Assembly: GCF_000403645.1 (NCBI RefSeq)
Contig: NC_021313.1
Span: 1,178,001 to 1,242,000, forward strand
Direction: 5' to 3'
Source: Salinarchaeum sp. Harcht-Bsk1
GTDB taxonomy: Archaea > Halobacteriota > Halobacteria > Halobacteriales > Salinarchaeaceae
Length of the DNA stretch: 64,000 nt
A model generated the notes under the pieces. It was not told the DNA's origin and searched no databases. It saw only the letters and a program-made list of their open reading frames with translations. The position numbers and the translations under genes were made by a program. This document shows positions 35,253-43,657 of this stretch, piece by piece (the stretch's first letter is position 1; the number at the start of each line of letters is the position of its first letter).

Positions 35253-35334
35253 CGGCTGGACATGGGCGGCGATCGATCCACAGTTCGGCGGGGAGCGAAC
35301 GCGCCGACGGATGCGGCCACCGACGATCCCGGAG

Positions 35335-35661
35335 TCAGTCTTCAACGAGCGCCTCGGCGACGTCCGCCGGACCGAGCAGCTCCGGATCCACGGCGAGGTC
35401 GGTCTGGGCGCTGACGAACTCCGGCAGCGCCGCGCGGTCGTACACGACGGCGCGGACGTCCGGGTTCAGATCCGTCGCGATCGGGATCGTCGTCGCCTCC
35501 TCGACGTCGGTGACGACGAGCAGGTCGGCGTCGAGGATGCCGGCCTCCTCGAGGTCGGGCCGGGTCGCGACGTCGCCGACGCGGGTGACGGTTACGCCGA
35601 CGTCTTCGAGTGCGTCACCGAGGCCGTCCGCGTCCGGGCCAACGAGTACAGCGGTGGTCAT
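35335..35661 (-). CDS. Small Rossmann-like conserved haloarchaeal protein
   Basis: A 108-residue protein starting MTTAVLVGPDADGLGDALED, with ADLLVVTDVEEATTIPIATD, VRAVVYDRAALPEFVS and AVDPELLGPADVAEAL. It looks like a single Rossmann/TrkA-N-type alpha/beta unit. Homologues in haloarchaea are sometimes annotated as CTP synthetase, which the length rules out (true CTP synthases exceed 500 residues); I recall it as the group DUF7126. A nucleotide-linked regulatory role is inference only. It follows gcvH on the same strand by 82 bases. Confidence 0.72.
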   Translation of the reverse strand: MTTAVLVGPDADGLGDALEDVGVTVTRVGDVATRPDLEEAGILDADLLVVTDVEEATTIPIATDLNPDVRAVVYDRAALPEFVSAQTDLAVDPELLGPADVAEALVED

Positions 35662-35743
35662 ATCGAGCAGTCACACAGCGCCGAGCAATGTGTCTTGTTA
35701 CACGAGACTGGTGCAGTCCGTCGAAGCGGACCGCCGACGTCAG

Positions 35744-36127
35744 TCACTCGACCTGCTCGCGGTACGTGTCGGCGTCGAGCAGTTCCGCCAGTTCGCTTTC
35801 CTCGGACGGTTCGACGGCGAGCATCCAGCCCTCCTCGTAGGGGTCGTCGTTGACGAGTTCCGGACGGTCGAACAGCGTCTCGTTCACCTCGACGACCTCG
35901 CCACTGACGGGCGCGTAGAGGTCCGAGACGGCCTTGATCGATTCGACGACGCCGAAGGCCTCGCCGGCCGTAATCGACTCCCCTTCGTCGGGGAACTCGA
36001 CGAACACGACGTCGCCGAGTTCGTCCTGTGCGAAGTCGCTGATGCCGATCCGGACGACGCCGTCGTCCTGGGCTGCCCATTCGTGCGAGTCGAGATAGCG
36101 CCTGTCGTCGGGTACGTCGAAGCTCAT
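35744..36127 (-). CDS. gcvH: Glycine cleavage system H protein
   Basis: A 127-residue lipoyl carrier protein. The lipoylation site is Lys65 in [15 protein letters not shown], the hallmark of GcvH. The N-terminus reads [12 protein letters not shown] and the C-terminal EEGWMLAV is also conserved. It shuttles the aminomethyl group from GcvP to GcvT in glycine decarboxylation. The ATG at 36127 is conserved. It is 119 bases downstream of gcvT on the same strand; gcvP is not in this window. Confidence 0.97.
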   Translation of the reverse strand: MSFDVPDDRRYLDSHEWAAQDDGVVRIGISDFAQDELGDVVFVEFPDEGESITAGEAFGVVESIKAVSDLYAPVSGEVVEVNETLFDRPELVNDDPYEEGWMLAVEPSEESELAELLDADTYREQVE

Positions 36128-36246
36128 GCGTTGGAAATCCTCGCTTGGTGGTGTCTCGTGGCTGGTGGATAGTAAATCCGCGTGTACGGAGTCGGTCGCG
36201 GCGGGACCGTGTCGTCGGCGTCGTGCCGGCGGCACCGGGTCGACGG

Positions 36247-37335
36247 CTACTCCAGGAACGGCAGTTCCCGGACGGTCGCCACTTTGGGATCGTCCCGGAC
36301 GACGATCCGGAGGTCGGTCCCCGGCTCGGTGTAGTCGATCGGAACGTAGCCGAGGCCGATCGCCTCGTCGAGCGTCGGGCTCATGGTGCCGCTGGTCACC
36401 TCGCCGATCGTCTCGCCGTCGGCCGACTCGATCGAGTAGCCGTGGCGGGGGACGCCCCGCTCCTCGAGTTCGAAGCCGACGATCCGCTCGGCAACCCCTT
36501 CCTCGGCCTGCTCGGCGAGGGCGTCGAGGCCGACGAAGTCGCTGTCGAACTCGACGACGAAGCCGAGGTCGGCCTCGTAGGGCGTCCGGGGGTTGTCTTC
36601 GGCGTCGAAGTCCTGCCCGGAGAGGAGGAGTCCTGCCTCGAGTCGGAGCGTGTCGCGCGCGCCGAGGCCACAGCGCTGGCAGTCGAGTTCGTTCCAGACC
36701 GTGTCGACGACGCCCGCCGGACAGATCAGTTCCACGCCGTCCTCGCCGGTGTAGCCCGTCCGGGCGACCCAGCACTCGACGCCCGCCACGTCCGCCCAGC
36801 GGGCCTCGAACCGACCGAGGTCGGAGACGTCCTCGCCGATCTCGGCCATCGCTGCCATCGCCTCGGGCCCCTGGATCGCGAGCATCGCGTCCTCGCCGGT
36901 CCTGTCGTCGACCTCCGCTGCGAGGCCCCACCGGTCGCGATGGGACCGCCAGCGCTCGGCCATCTGCTCGTCGTGGCCGGCGTTCGGCACGAACCGGTAG
37001 GCCGGCTGTGCCTGCCGGTCGGGGAGCCGGTAGACAACGGTGTCGTCGAGCATGACGCCGCGTTCGTCCGTGATCGCGGCGTACTGGGCGTCGCCGACGG
37101 AGAGCGCCTCGACGTCGTTCGTCGTCAGTCGGTCCATCAGCTCCGTGGCGCCTGGCCCCGAGACGACGACCTGGCCCATGTGGGAGACGTCGAAGCGTCC
37201 GACCGACTCCCGGACGGCCTCGTGTTCCGTGCGAATCCCGTCGAACTCGACGGGCATCGACCAGCCGCCGAAGTCGGTGAAGTCGGCGTCGGCTGCGCGG
37301 TGCTCGTCGTGTAACGGCGGGGTCCGCTCGGCCAT
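36247..37335 (-). CDS. gcvT: Glycine cleavage system aminomethyltransferase T
   Basis: A 362-residue folate-dependent enzyme, transferring the methylene group of glycine from GcvH to tetrahydrofolate and releasing ammonia. It shows [28 protein letters not shown], then [13 protein letters not shown]-like [14 protein letters not shown] (about 195) and the C-terminal [20 protein letters not shown]. These are the standard GcvT blocks. The ATG at 37335 ([12 protein letters not shown]) is used because the longer frame from 37446 runs through a tandem repeat. The neighbour gcvH is 119 bases downstream. Confidence 0.96.
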   Translation of the reverse strand: MAERTPPLHDEHRAADADFTDFGGWSMPVEFDGIRTEHEAVRESVGRFDVSHMGQVVVSGPGATELMDRLTTNDVEALSVGDAQYAAITDERGVMLDDTVVYRLPDRQAQPAYRFVPNAGHDEQMAERWRSHRDRWGLAAEVDDRTGEDAMLAIQGPEAMAAMAEIGEDVSDLGRFEARWADVAGVECWVARTGYTGEDGVELICPAGVVDTVWNELDCQRCGLGARDTLRLEAGLLLSGQDFDAEDNPRTPYEADLGFVVEFDSDFVGLDALAEQAEEGVAERIVGFELEERGVPRHGYSIESADGETIGEVTSGTMSPTLDEAIGLGYVPIDYTEPGTDLRIVVRDDPKVATVRELPFLE

Positions 37336-37428
37336 ACAGGAACGTCCACCGCCGCGGGGTAATGTCTTTTCATCGGGTGGCCGACGTGCCGGTACGGCGG
37401 ACAGTCGTGGGGAAGACGGCGCCCTGGG

Positions 37429-37481
37429 GTCGAGCAGCATCGACACGCTGACGTCGAGCCGAACAGCATCGACACGTTGAT
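37429..37481. repeat. Two direct-repeat units upstream of the NYN gene
   Basis: Units at 37429-37452 and 37453-37481 both begin GTCGAGC and share the 17-base core CAGCATCGACACGYTGA (37435-37451 and 37464-37480); the second has five extra bases. They lie between the divergent starts of gcvT and the NYN gene, outside known coding sequence. Confidence 0.55.
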
Positions 37482-37506
37482 TCGCCGGCCGCGCAGACGG
37501 CGAGGC

Positions 37507-38040
37507 ATGCGCTGGCTTCGCGAGCTACTCGGGGCCACCTCGAACGAGTCACGGGGCGACGGCTCGCACGACGAGGACGCGACAGCGGCCGAGGCGACGG
37601 GCCTCGAAACCGGAGCCAAGACCGCGCCTCGCGTCGGCCTGTTCGTCGACGGGCCGAACGTACTCCGAGAGGACTTCTCCGTCGACCTCGACGACGCTCG
37701 CGACGCCGCGAGCGAGGAGGGATCACTCGCGATCTCGCGCTGTTACCTCGACGAGAACGCGCCGGCGAGACTCATCCAGGCCGCTGAAGCGCGAGGTTTC
37801 GAGGTCGTCGTGACCAGCGGTGACGTCGACGTTCGCCTCGCCGTCGACGCGACCGCCGCCATCGGGGACGGTGCGATCGACGTGCTCGCGCTCGCCTCGC
37901 GGGACACCGACTTCAAACCCGTCCTGGAGGCCGCCAGGCGCGCGGGGATCCGGACCGTCGCCCTCCCGCCGGGGCAGTACGGGAACTCCGACGCCCTGGC
38001 CAACGCCGCCGACGTAGCGGTGGTGCTCGAGGAGCGATAG
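37507..38040 (+). CDS. NYN-domain nuclease-like protein
   Basis: A 177-residue protein. After a basic/acidic N-terminal tail (1-40), RVGLFVDGPNVLRE holds the first catalytic Asp of the NYN (PIN-like) fold; DVDVRLAVDATAA and DVLALASRDTDFKPVLEAAR provide the others, and ADVAVVLEE closes the fold. Such proteins are metal-dependent RNases. It matches the archaeal family TIGR00288-type proteins. The ATG at 37507 is chosen because the longer ORF start (37477) lies inside a repeat unit. Confidence 0.87.
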   Translation: MRWLRELLGATSNESRGDGSHDEDATAAEATGLETGAKTAPRVGLFVDGPNVLREDFSVDLDDARDAASEEGSLAISRCYLDENAPARLIQAAEARGFEVVVTSGDVDVRLAVDATAAIGDGAIDVLALASRDTDFKPVLEAARRAGIRTVALPPGQYGNSDALANAADVAVVLEER

Positions 38041-38122
38041 TTCGCCCTCGGCCGAAGCGATTCCCCCGGACCGCATCGGCCGAACCCCGGCGCTTTTCGT
38101 CCGACCGGCACAACCCACGACC

Positions 38123-38980
38123 ATGCCCGAGTACGACGGAGCGATTCTCGACGACCACCTCCACCTCTCGCCCGAGCGAGGCCGCGGCGTCGACGCCGTC
38201 GAGACCTTCGCCGAGGCCGGCGGCACCCACATGCTCGTCGTCAACCTGCCCTCCTGGCACTACGGCGTCGAAATCGAGGCGCCCGAGGACTTCCGGGTTG
38301 GCTTCGAGTCCACGATCGGCGTCGTCGAAGACGCGAGCGAGGTCCTCTCCGGCCGCGCTTGGCCCGTCCTCGGCGTCCATCCGGGGCTGCTCTCGCGCCT
38401 CGTCGACGACCGCGACTTCGAACCCGAGGAAGCCCGCGACCTGCTGCAGGCCGGCATCGACGTCGCAGCCGACTACGTCGCCGACGGCCCCGCGCTGGCG
38501 CTCAAGTCCGGCCGACCACACTACGACGTCCCCGACCCGGTCTGGGCGGCCTCGAACGCGGTCATGCGCCACGCCTTCGAGACCGCCGCCGAACTGGGCT
38601 GTGCCGTGCAGCTCCACGCCGAGGCGGGCGAGGACTTCTCCCAGGTCGCGGAGTGGGCCGAGGACGCCGGCCTCCCGCGCGGACGAGTGGTCAAACACTA
38701 CGCCGAGGGGCGGCTCGAGGGACCAGTGCCGAGCGTCATCTGCCAGAAGGATCGCCTCGAAACCGCTGCCGAGCGCGCCGAGACCGAGGACGAGCCGTTC
38801 CTCATGGAGACGGACTTCCTCGACGACCCCGACCGGCCCGGCGCGGTGATGGGCCCGAAGACCGTCCCGCGTCGCGTCGAGTGGCTCCTGGAGCAGGGGC
38901 ACGCCGACGCGATCCGGACGGCGCACGTCGACACGCCCGCTGCAGTCTACGGGATCGACACCGAAGCGACGCTGGAGTAG
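38123..38980 (+). CDS. TatD-like metal-dependent hydrolase
   Basis: A 285-residue TIM-barrel protein of the amidohydrolase superfamily. ILDDHLHLSPERG (residues 8-20) supplies the HxH metal ligands, PVLGVHPG (about 81) a third, HAEAG (about 172) and KHYAEG (about 193) further ones and DFLDDPDRPG the catalytic-acid region, followed by TAHVDTPAAVYGID. TatD enzymes are metal-dependent DNases, but this archaeal branch is functionally unproved. It is preceded by 82 non-coding bases and followed 119 bases later by rps8e. Confidence 0.85.
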   Translation: MPEYDGAILDDHLHLSPERGRGVDAVETFAEAGGTHMLVVNLPSWHYGVEIEAPEDFRVGFESTIGVVEDASEVLSGRAWPVLGVHPGLLSRLVDDRDFEPEEARDLLQAGIDVAADYVADGPALALKSGRPHYDVPDPVWAASNAVMRHAFETAAELGCAVQLHAEAGEDFSQVAEWAEDAGLPRGRVVKHYAEGRLEGPVPSVICQKDRLETAAERAETEDEPFLMETDFLDDPDRPGAVMGPKTVPRRVEWLLEQGHADAIRTAHVDTPAAVYGIDTEATLE

Positions 38981-39099
38981 CGATCTGCTGCAGCGCACGC
39001 GGCAGGCGGTGAAGTCCTGTTCCTGGAGCCGTTCGGGCCGAAATCCGTCACGTCGCCCTTTCGAGAGGTTCAAGTGTGCGCTCGCCCCAGCAACTCGGT

Positions 39100-39471
39100 A
39101 TGGTCGAACACGGACGCTCTACCCGCAGCCGGACCGGCGGCCGACGCCGTCCCAAGCGCAAGCGGCGCAAGCACGAGATCGGAAACGAGCCGACCGAGAC
39201 CGAGGTCGGCGAGCAGAAACTGAAGGCCGTCGACGCCCGCGGCAACTCCGAGAAGGTCCGCGCGCTCGCGACCGACGTCGCGAGCGTCGCCGACGGCGAC
39301 GAGACAGTCGCTGCCACGATCGAGGACGTCGTCGAGAACGACGCCAACCCGAACTACGTGCGCCGGAACATCGTCACGAAGGGTGCGCTGATCGAGACCG
39401 ACGCCGGCACCGCCCGCGTCGTCTCCCGACCCGGCCAGGACGGGCAGGTCAACGCCGTCCTCGTCGAGTAA
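39100..39471 (+). CDS. rps8e: 30S ribosomal protein S8e
   Basis: A 123-residue ribosomal protein with the S8e pattern. It begins MVEHGRSTRSRTGGRRRPKR, then HEIGNEPTETEVGEQKLKAV, and further DVVENDANPNYVRRNIVTKG, followed by GALIETDAGTARVVSRPGQDG, the conserved core. The ATG at 39100 gives the canonical start; a GTG or upstream ATG at 39076 is rejected. It is a single gene between the TatD-like hydrolase and Lrp. Confidence 0.95.
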   Translation: MVEHGRSTRSRTGGRRRPKRKRRKHEIGNEPTETEVGEQKLKAVDARGNSEKVRALATDVASVADGDETVAATIEDVVENDANPNYVRRNIVTKGALIETDAGTARVVSRPGQDGQVNAVLVE

Positions 39472-39669
39472 CGCCGCCAGCAAGCCGGTCGGTTGCAATT
39501 CTCTCGCAGTACGTCGCGATCGTGAGCCTCGGAGCTACGCGTGAGATCGACGACCAGACCCAGAGGTGCCTGGATCGCCGGTCGAGCCGTGCCGGTACCT
39601 AACTGATCATACGAGATGGAACTCGTCCGGGACGATCCAACGGTACGGCGCAGCGAGCGAGAGTGAGCG

Positions 39670-40125
39670 TTACTCGGTCTCCAGTTCGAACTGCTCGTTC
39701 TCCGATGCCGCGTTGAGCACGACGGAGGTGTTGGACTCCTTGATGTCTGGATCCGTGAGCAGCGTCTTGATCTGGGCGTTCATGTCGTCGGTGTCGGCGA
39801 ACTTGCCGATCGCGATGATGTCGTAGTTACCCGTGACCTCGTAGACGGAGACCATCTGCTTCTCGGCGTCGAGGCGGTCGGTGATCTCGGGGAGTGCGTC
39901 TCCCTCGACCTTGAGCTGGAGGATCGCGGTGACGTCGAAGCCCATCTTCGAGTAGTCGATGATCGGCGTGTAGCCGCGCACGACACCGTCCTCCTCGAGG
40001 TCGCCGAGGTGGTTGGAGACCGTCGTGACCGACACGTCGAGTTCCTCCGCGAGACTCCGGAGACTCGCACGCCCGTCGCCGAGAAGTTCATTCACCAACT
40101 TGGCATCGAGATTTTCGTAGGTCAT
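39670..40125 (-). CDS. lrp: Lrp/AsnC-family regulator
   Basis: A 151-residue regulator with an N-terminal HTH ([19 protein letters not shown]-type region, then [19 protein letters not shown], about 12-52) and a C-terminal RAM domain ([20 protein letters not shown], then [18 protein letters not shown]). It stands divergent to glnA, an arrangement known in Halobacterium where Lrp affects glutamine synthetase expression. It thus probably controls the adjacent glnA pair in response to amino acids. The ATG at 40125 is used because the longer frame start (40146) lacks conservation; a TAAAGCTATTG TATA-like element is upstream. Confidence 0.92.
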   Translation of the reverse strand: MTYENLDAKLVNELLGDGRASLRSLAEELDVSVTTVSNHLGDLEEDGVVRGYTPIIDYSKMGFDVTAILQLKVEGDALPEITDRLDAEKQMVSVYEVTGNYDIIAIGKFADTDDMNAQIKTLLTDPDIKESNTSVVLNAASENEQFELETE

Positions 40126-40249
40126 CAACCGGAACGACGAAAGCAACGTACAATAGCTTTACGAACATCCAGTTTAGTGGTCGTCAGGGAAGATATCGCG
40201 TATCAGCAGCCCTTTGGTACCGTGGGTCGTCGATCCGGGTGACTCATCG

Positions 40250-41602
40250 ATGACAACCGACACGCTCACTGCCGAGGAGGAAGCCGTCCTCGAGGAGATC
40301 GAGGAGGAGGGCATCGACTTCCTTCGCCTGCAGTTCACCGACATCCTCGGAACGGTCAAGAACGTCTCCATCCCCGCCAGCCAGGCCGAGAAGGCCTTCG
40401 AAGAGGGCATCTACTTCGACGGCTCCTCCATCGAGGGGTTCGTCCGCATCCAGGAATCGGACATGCGCCTCGATCCCGACCCCTCGACCTTCGCCATCCT
40501 CCCATGGCGAGAGTCCGAAGACGGCGCCGCCGGTCGCCTGATCTGTGACATCGTCGATACCTCCACCGGCGAGCCGTTCGTCGGCGACCCGCGGACGGTC
40601 CTCAAGAGCGCGCTCGACGACGCCGCCGAACTCGGCTACAGTCTGAACGTCGGTCCCGAACCCGAGTTCTTCGTCTTCGAGCAGGACGAGGACGGTCGCG
40701 CGACCACCACGACCCACGACGCCGGCGGCTACTTCGACCTCGCACCCAAGGACCTCGCCTCGGACCTCCGCCGCGAGATGATCTACAACCTCGAGGAGAT
40801 GGACTTCGACGTCGAAGCCTCCCATCACGAGGTTGCGGAGGGACAACACGAGATCGCCTTCAAGTACGACGACGGCCTCTCGACCGCGGACAACATCGCC
40901 ACGTTCCGCGCGGTCGTCCGCGCCACGGCCCAGAAACACGGCGTCCACGCGACGTTCATGCCCAAGCCGATCGCGCACATCAACGGCTCCGGCATGCACT
41001 CGCACCTCTCCCTGTTCGAGGACGGCGAGAACGCCTTCCACGACGCCGACGACGAGTTCAACCTCTCCGAGACCGCGAAGCAGTTCGTCGCCGGTATTCT
41101 CGAGCACGCTCCCGCCATCACGGCGATCTGCAACCCGACGGTCAACTCCTACAAGCGCCTCGTCCCCGGCTACGAGGCACCGGTGTACGTCGCCTGGTCC
41201 GACGTCAACCGTTCGGCGCTCATCCGGAAGCCGGCCGCCCGGACGCCGGCCGCCAGCCGCATCGAACTGCGCTCGCCCGACCCGTCGTGTAACCCCTACC
41301 TCGCCCTCGCCGTCATGCTCCAGGCCGGCCTCGACGGCATCGAGCGCGACCTCGAAGCGCCCGACCCCGTCCGGGAGAACATCTACGAGTTCGACGAGGC
41401 CAAGCGCGAGGACTACGGCATCGAGACCCTGCCCGCCAACCTCGGCCAGGCCGTCGACGCTCTCGAAGCCGACGACGTGATCACCGACGCCCTCGGCCCG
41501 CACGTCTCCGAGAAGTTCGTGCAGGCCAAGCGCGCGGAGTACGCCGAGTACGTCGCCGAGGTCACCGAGTGGGAGACCGACCGGTACCTCGAGACGTTCT
41601 AA
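40250..41602 (+). CDS. glnA: Glutamine synthetase, first tandem copy
   Basis: A 450-residue type I glutamine synthetase, forming glutamine from glutamate, ammonia and [15 protein letters not shown] (latch), GPEPEFFVF (metal-binding Glu), [45 protein letters not shown] and [13 protein letters not shown] are all present and intact. A TATA-like element is uncertain. The ATG at 40250 is used. The adenylylation-loop tyrosine region of bacterial GS-I-beta is not evident. The neighbour lrp is divergent. A second copy follows 473 bases later with long blocks of nucleotide identity. Confidence 0.97.
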   Translation: MTTDTLTAEEEAVLEEIEEEGIDFLRLQFTDILGTVKNVSIPASQAEKAFEEGIYFDGSSIEGFVRIQESDMRLDPDPSTFAILPWRESEDGAAGRLICDIVDTSTGEPFVGDPRTVLKSALDDAAELGYSLNVGPEPEFFVFEQDEDGRATTTTHDAGGYFDLAPKDLASDLRREMIYNLEEMDFDVEASHHEVAEGQHEIAFKYDDGLSTADNIATFRAVVRATAQKHGVHATFMPKPIAHINGSGMHSHLSLFEDGENAFHDADDEFNLSETAKQFVAGILEHAPAITAICNPTVNSYKRLVPGYEAPVYVAWSDVNRSALIRKPAARTPAASRIELRSPDPSCNPYLALAVMLQAGLDGIERDLEAPDPVRENIYEFDEAKREDYGIETLPANLGQAVDALEADDVITDALGPHVSEKFVQAKRAEYAEYVAEVTEWETDRYLETF

Positions 41603-41603
41603 C

Positions 41604-41756
41604 AAGGACCTTTTTTCGACCGGGGTTTCCTCACTCGCTCCCTGCGGTCGCTCGTTGCGGGAACCCCGGTCCAAGAAATCTCCGCCAAAAAAGGCCGCAG
41701 GCTCGGCAAGCCTCGCCTGCGGAGAACCGCTCGCTCCCTGCGGTCGCTCGCGGACG
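41604..41756. repeat. Composite palindromic element behind the first glnA
   Basis: The order is AAGGACCTTTTTT, then a hairpin with CCGGGGTTTCC and GGGAACCCCGG arms enclosing CTCGCTCCCTGCGGTCGCTCG, then AAATCTCCGCCAAAAAA, then a second GC-rich hairpin (GCCGCAGGC/GCCTGCGG) and CCGCTCGCTCCCTGCGGTCGCTCGCGG. The same arrangement, with different stem sequences but conserved A-rich linker, follows the second glnA. It may work as a transcription terminator or RNA stabiliser. Confidence 0.6.
41609..41616 (+). terminator. Oligo-T stretch after the first glnA
   Basis: CCTTTTTT seven bases after the glnA stop is the oligo-U type of terminator used by archaea. It is the first part of a longer composite element repeated behind the second copy. 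Confidence 0.5.
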
Positions 41757-42075
41757 ACTCAAACGACGGGACAGCAGACAGGCACCGCAGTGGGGCCGAG
41801 CAGATCCCATCGTAGTATCTCGCGTATCGAGCAGCCATTCGGCAATAGTCGAACGACCACGAGAGTCCCGACGAGCGGCCGACCGACCGGCGCTCAGCAC
41901 CCACCGAATGGACGAACGGCCGCAATATCCCCGCCAGTTCGAGAGGCGTCGAAGAACTGAGCGCGCGTCGCCAGCCGTACGTGACGTTCGTCCACTGTTT
42001 CGTCGCAGTTCGGAAGAATTGCACACTCAGTCAGTAGCTTAATACCCTGACTCTATTGGTCACTCGTAGATCGCT

Positions 42076-43428
42076 ATGACAACCGGAAATCTCACCCCCG
42101 AAGAAGAAGCGGTTCTCGAGGAGATCGAGGAGGAGGGCATCGACTTCCTTCGCCTGCAGTTCACCGACATCCTCGGAACGGTCAAGAACGTCTCAATTCC
42201 CGCCAGCCAGGCCGAGAAGGCCTTCGAGGAGGGCATCTACTTCGACGGCTCCTCCATCGAGGGGTTCGTCCGCATCCAGGAATCGGACATGCGCCTCGAG
42301 CCCGACCCGGCGACGTTCGCCGTTCTGCCGTGGCGGGACAGCGAGACCGGTGCCGCGGGCCGCCTGATCTGCGACGTCATCAACACCACGACCGGCGAGC
42401 CGTTCGTCGGCGACCCGCGGACGGTCCTCAAGAGCGTCCTCGCAGAGGCCAAGGAGATGGGCTACTCGCTCAACGCGGGTCCCGAGCCCGAGTTCTTCGC
42501 CTTCGAGGAGGACGAGGACGGCCGCGCGACGACGATCACGCACGACGCCGGTGGGTACTTCGACCTCGCCCCCAAGGACCTCGCCTCGGATCTCCGCCGC
42601 GAGATCATCTACAACCTCGAGTCCATGGACTTCGAGGTCGAGGCCTCCCACCACGAGGTCGCCGAGGGCCAGCACGAGATCGACTTCAAGTACGACGACG
42701 GCCTGACCACCGCAGACAACATCGCGACCTTCCGCTCGGTCGTCCGCGCGACCGCCGCGCAGAACGACGTCCACGCGACGTTCATGCCCAAGCCGATCGC
42801 CCACATCAACGGCTCGGGGATGCACACGCACCTCTCCCTGTTCGAGGACGGCGAGAACGCCTTCCACGACGCCGACGACGAGTTCGACCTCTCCGACGAG
42901 GCCTACAGCTTCCTCGCGGGAATCCTCGAACACGCACCGGCGATCACCGCGATCTGCAACCCCACGGTCAACTCCTACAAGCGCCTCGTCCCCGGCTACG
43001 AGGCGCCGATCTACGTCGCCTGGTCCGACGTCAACCGCTCGGCGCTGGTGCGCAAGCCCGCGGCGCGCGTCCCGGCAGCGAGCCGCATCGAACTGCGCTC
43101 GCCCGACCCGTCGTGTAACCCCTACCTCGCCCTCGCCGTCATGCTCCAGGCCGGCCTCGACGGCATCGAGCGCGACCTCGAAGCGCCCGACCCCGTCCGG
43201 GAGAACATCTACGAGTTCGACGAGGCCAAGCGCGAGGAGTACGGCATCGAGACCCTGCCCGCCAACCTCGGCCAGGCCGTCGAGGCTCTCGAGGAGGACG
43301 AGGTCGTCCAGAGCGCCCTCGGCCCGCACGTCTCCGAGAAGTTCATCGAGGCGAAGACGGCGGAGTACAACGAGTACATCGCCGAGGTCTCCGAGTGGGA
43401 GACCGACCGCTACCTCGAGAAATTCTAA
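42076..43428 (+). CDS. glnA: Glutamine synthetase, second tandem copy
   Basis: A 450-residue glutamine synthetase of the same length and domain order as the first copy; most residues are identical. Active-site motifs ([50 protein letters not shown]) are intact, so both should be active. Differences cluster in the N-terminal eight residues, positions around 110-150 and 300-330 and the last 30. It has its own promoter. A paralogue pair may serve different nitrogen conditions, or simply raise dosage. Confidence 0.96.
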   Translation: MTTGNLTPEEEAVLEEIEEEGIDFLRLQFTDILGTVKNVSIPASQAEKAFEEGIYFDGSSIEGFVRIQESDMRLEPDPATFAVLPWRDSETGAAGRLICDVINTTTGEPFVGDPRTVLKSVLAEAKEMGYSLNAGPEPEFFAFEEDEDGRATTITHDAGGYFDLAPKDLASDLRREIIYNLESMDFEVEASHHEVAEGQHEIDFKYDDGLTTADNIATFRSVVRATAAQNDVHATFMPKPIAHINGSGMHTHLSLFEDGENAFHDADDEFDLSDEAYSFLAGILEHAPAITAICNPTVNSYKRLVPGYEAPIYVAWSDVNRSALVRKPAARVPAASRIELRSPDPSCNPYLALAVMLQAGLDGIERDLEAPDPVRENIYEFDEAKREEYGIETLPANLGQAVEALEEDEVVQSALGPHVSEKFIEAKTAEYNEYIAEVSEWETDRYLEKF

Positions 43429-43602
43429 AAGGACCTTTTTCCGCTCGGGTTTCCTCGTCCGATCTTCGATCGGCCTGCGGGAACCGCTCGCGCAAAAAAT
43501 CTCCGCCAAAAAAAGACCGCGGCTCGCTCGCTTCGCTCACTCGCCGCGGGTCGGATCGCTTGCCGGCTGGAGCCGCTCGCTCCCTACGGTCGCTCGCGGA
43601 CG
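43429..43602. repeat. Composite palindromic element behind the second glnA
   Basis: AAAGGACCTTTTT is followed by a hairpin with GGTTTCC/GGGAACC arms enclosing CCGATCTTCGATCGG, then AAAAAATCTCCGCCAAAAAA, then a GCGGCTCGCTCGCTTCGCTC palindrome (CCGCGGCTC...GCCGCGG) and CCGCTCGCTCCCTACGGTCGCTCGCGG. Compared with the first copy, the A-rich linker and outer blocks are conserved but loop sequences differ. Confidence 0.6.
43434..43440 (+). terminator. Oligo-T stretch after the second glnA
   Basis: CCTTTTT follows the stop codon by five bases, as behind the first glnA, and begins the corresponding composite palindromic element. Confidence 0.45.
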
Positions 43603-43657
43603 TTTTTGCACACTAGTTGGGACTGCTAGCAGGCAAACAGAATCGCGCAGCGCCGCA

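Larger units (their letters stand above)
41603..42075. other. 473-base spacer between the glnA copies
   Basis: After the composite element the spacer (41757-42075) contains no supported gene. The block TATCTCGCGTATCGAGCAGCC (41816-41836) resembles the glnA upstream sequence at 40193-40212. A TATA-like TTAATACC at about 42039-42046 lies some 30-37 bases before the second glnA ATG. Confidence 0.5.

Noticed and set aside
35744-36931. Long frame extending gcvH upstream through gcvT
   Set aside because: gcvH has a conserved ATG at 36127; the rest is a shadow of gcvT.
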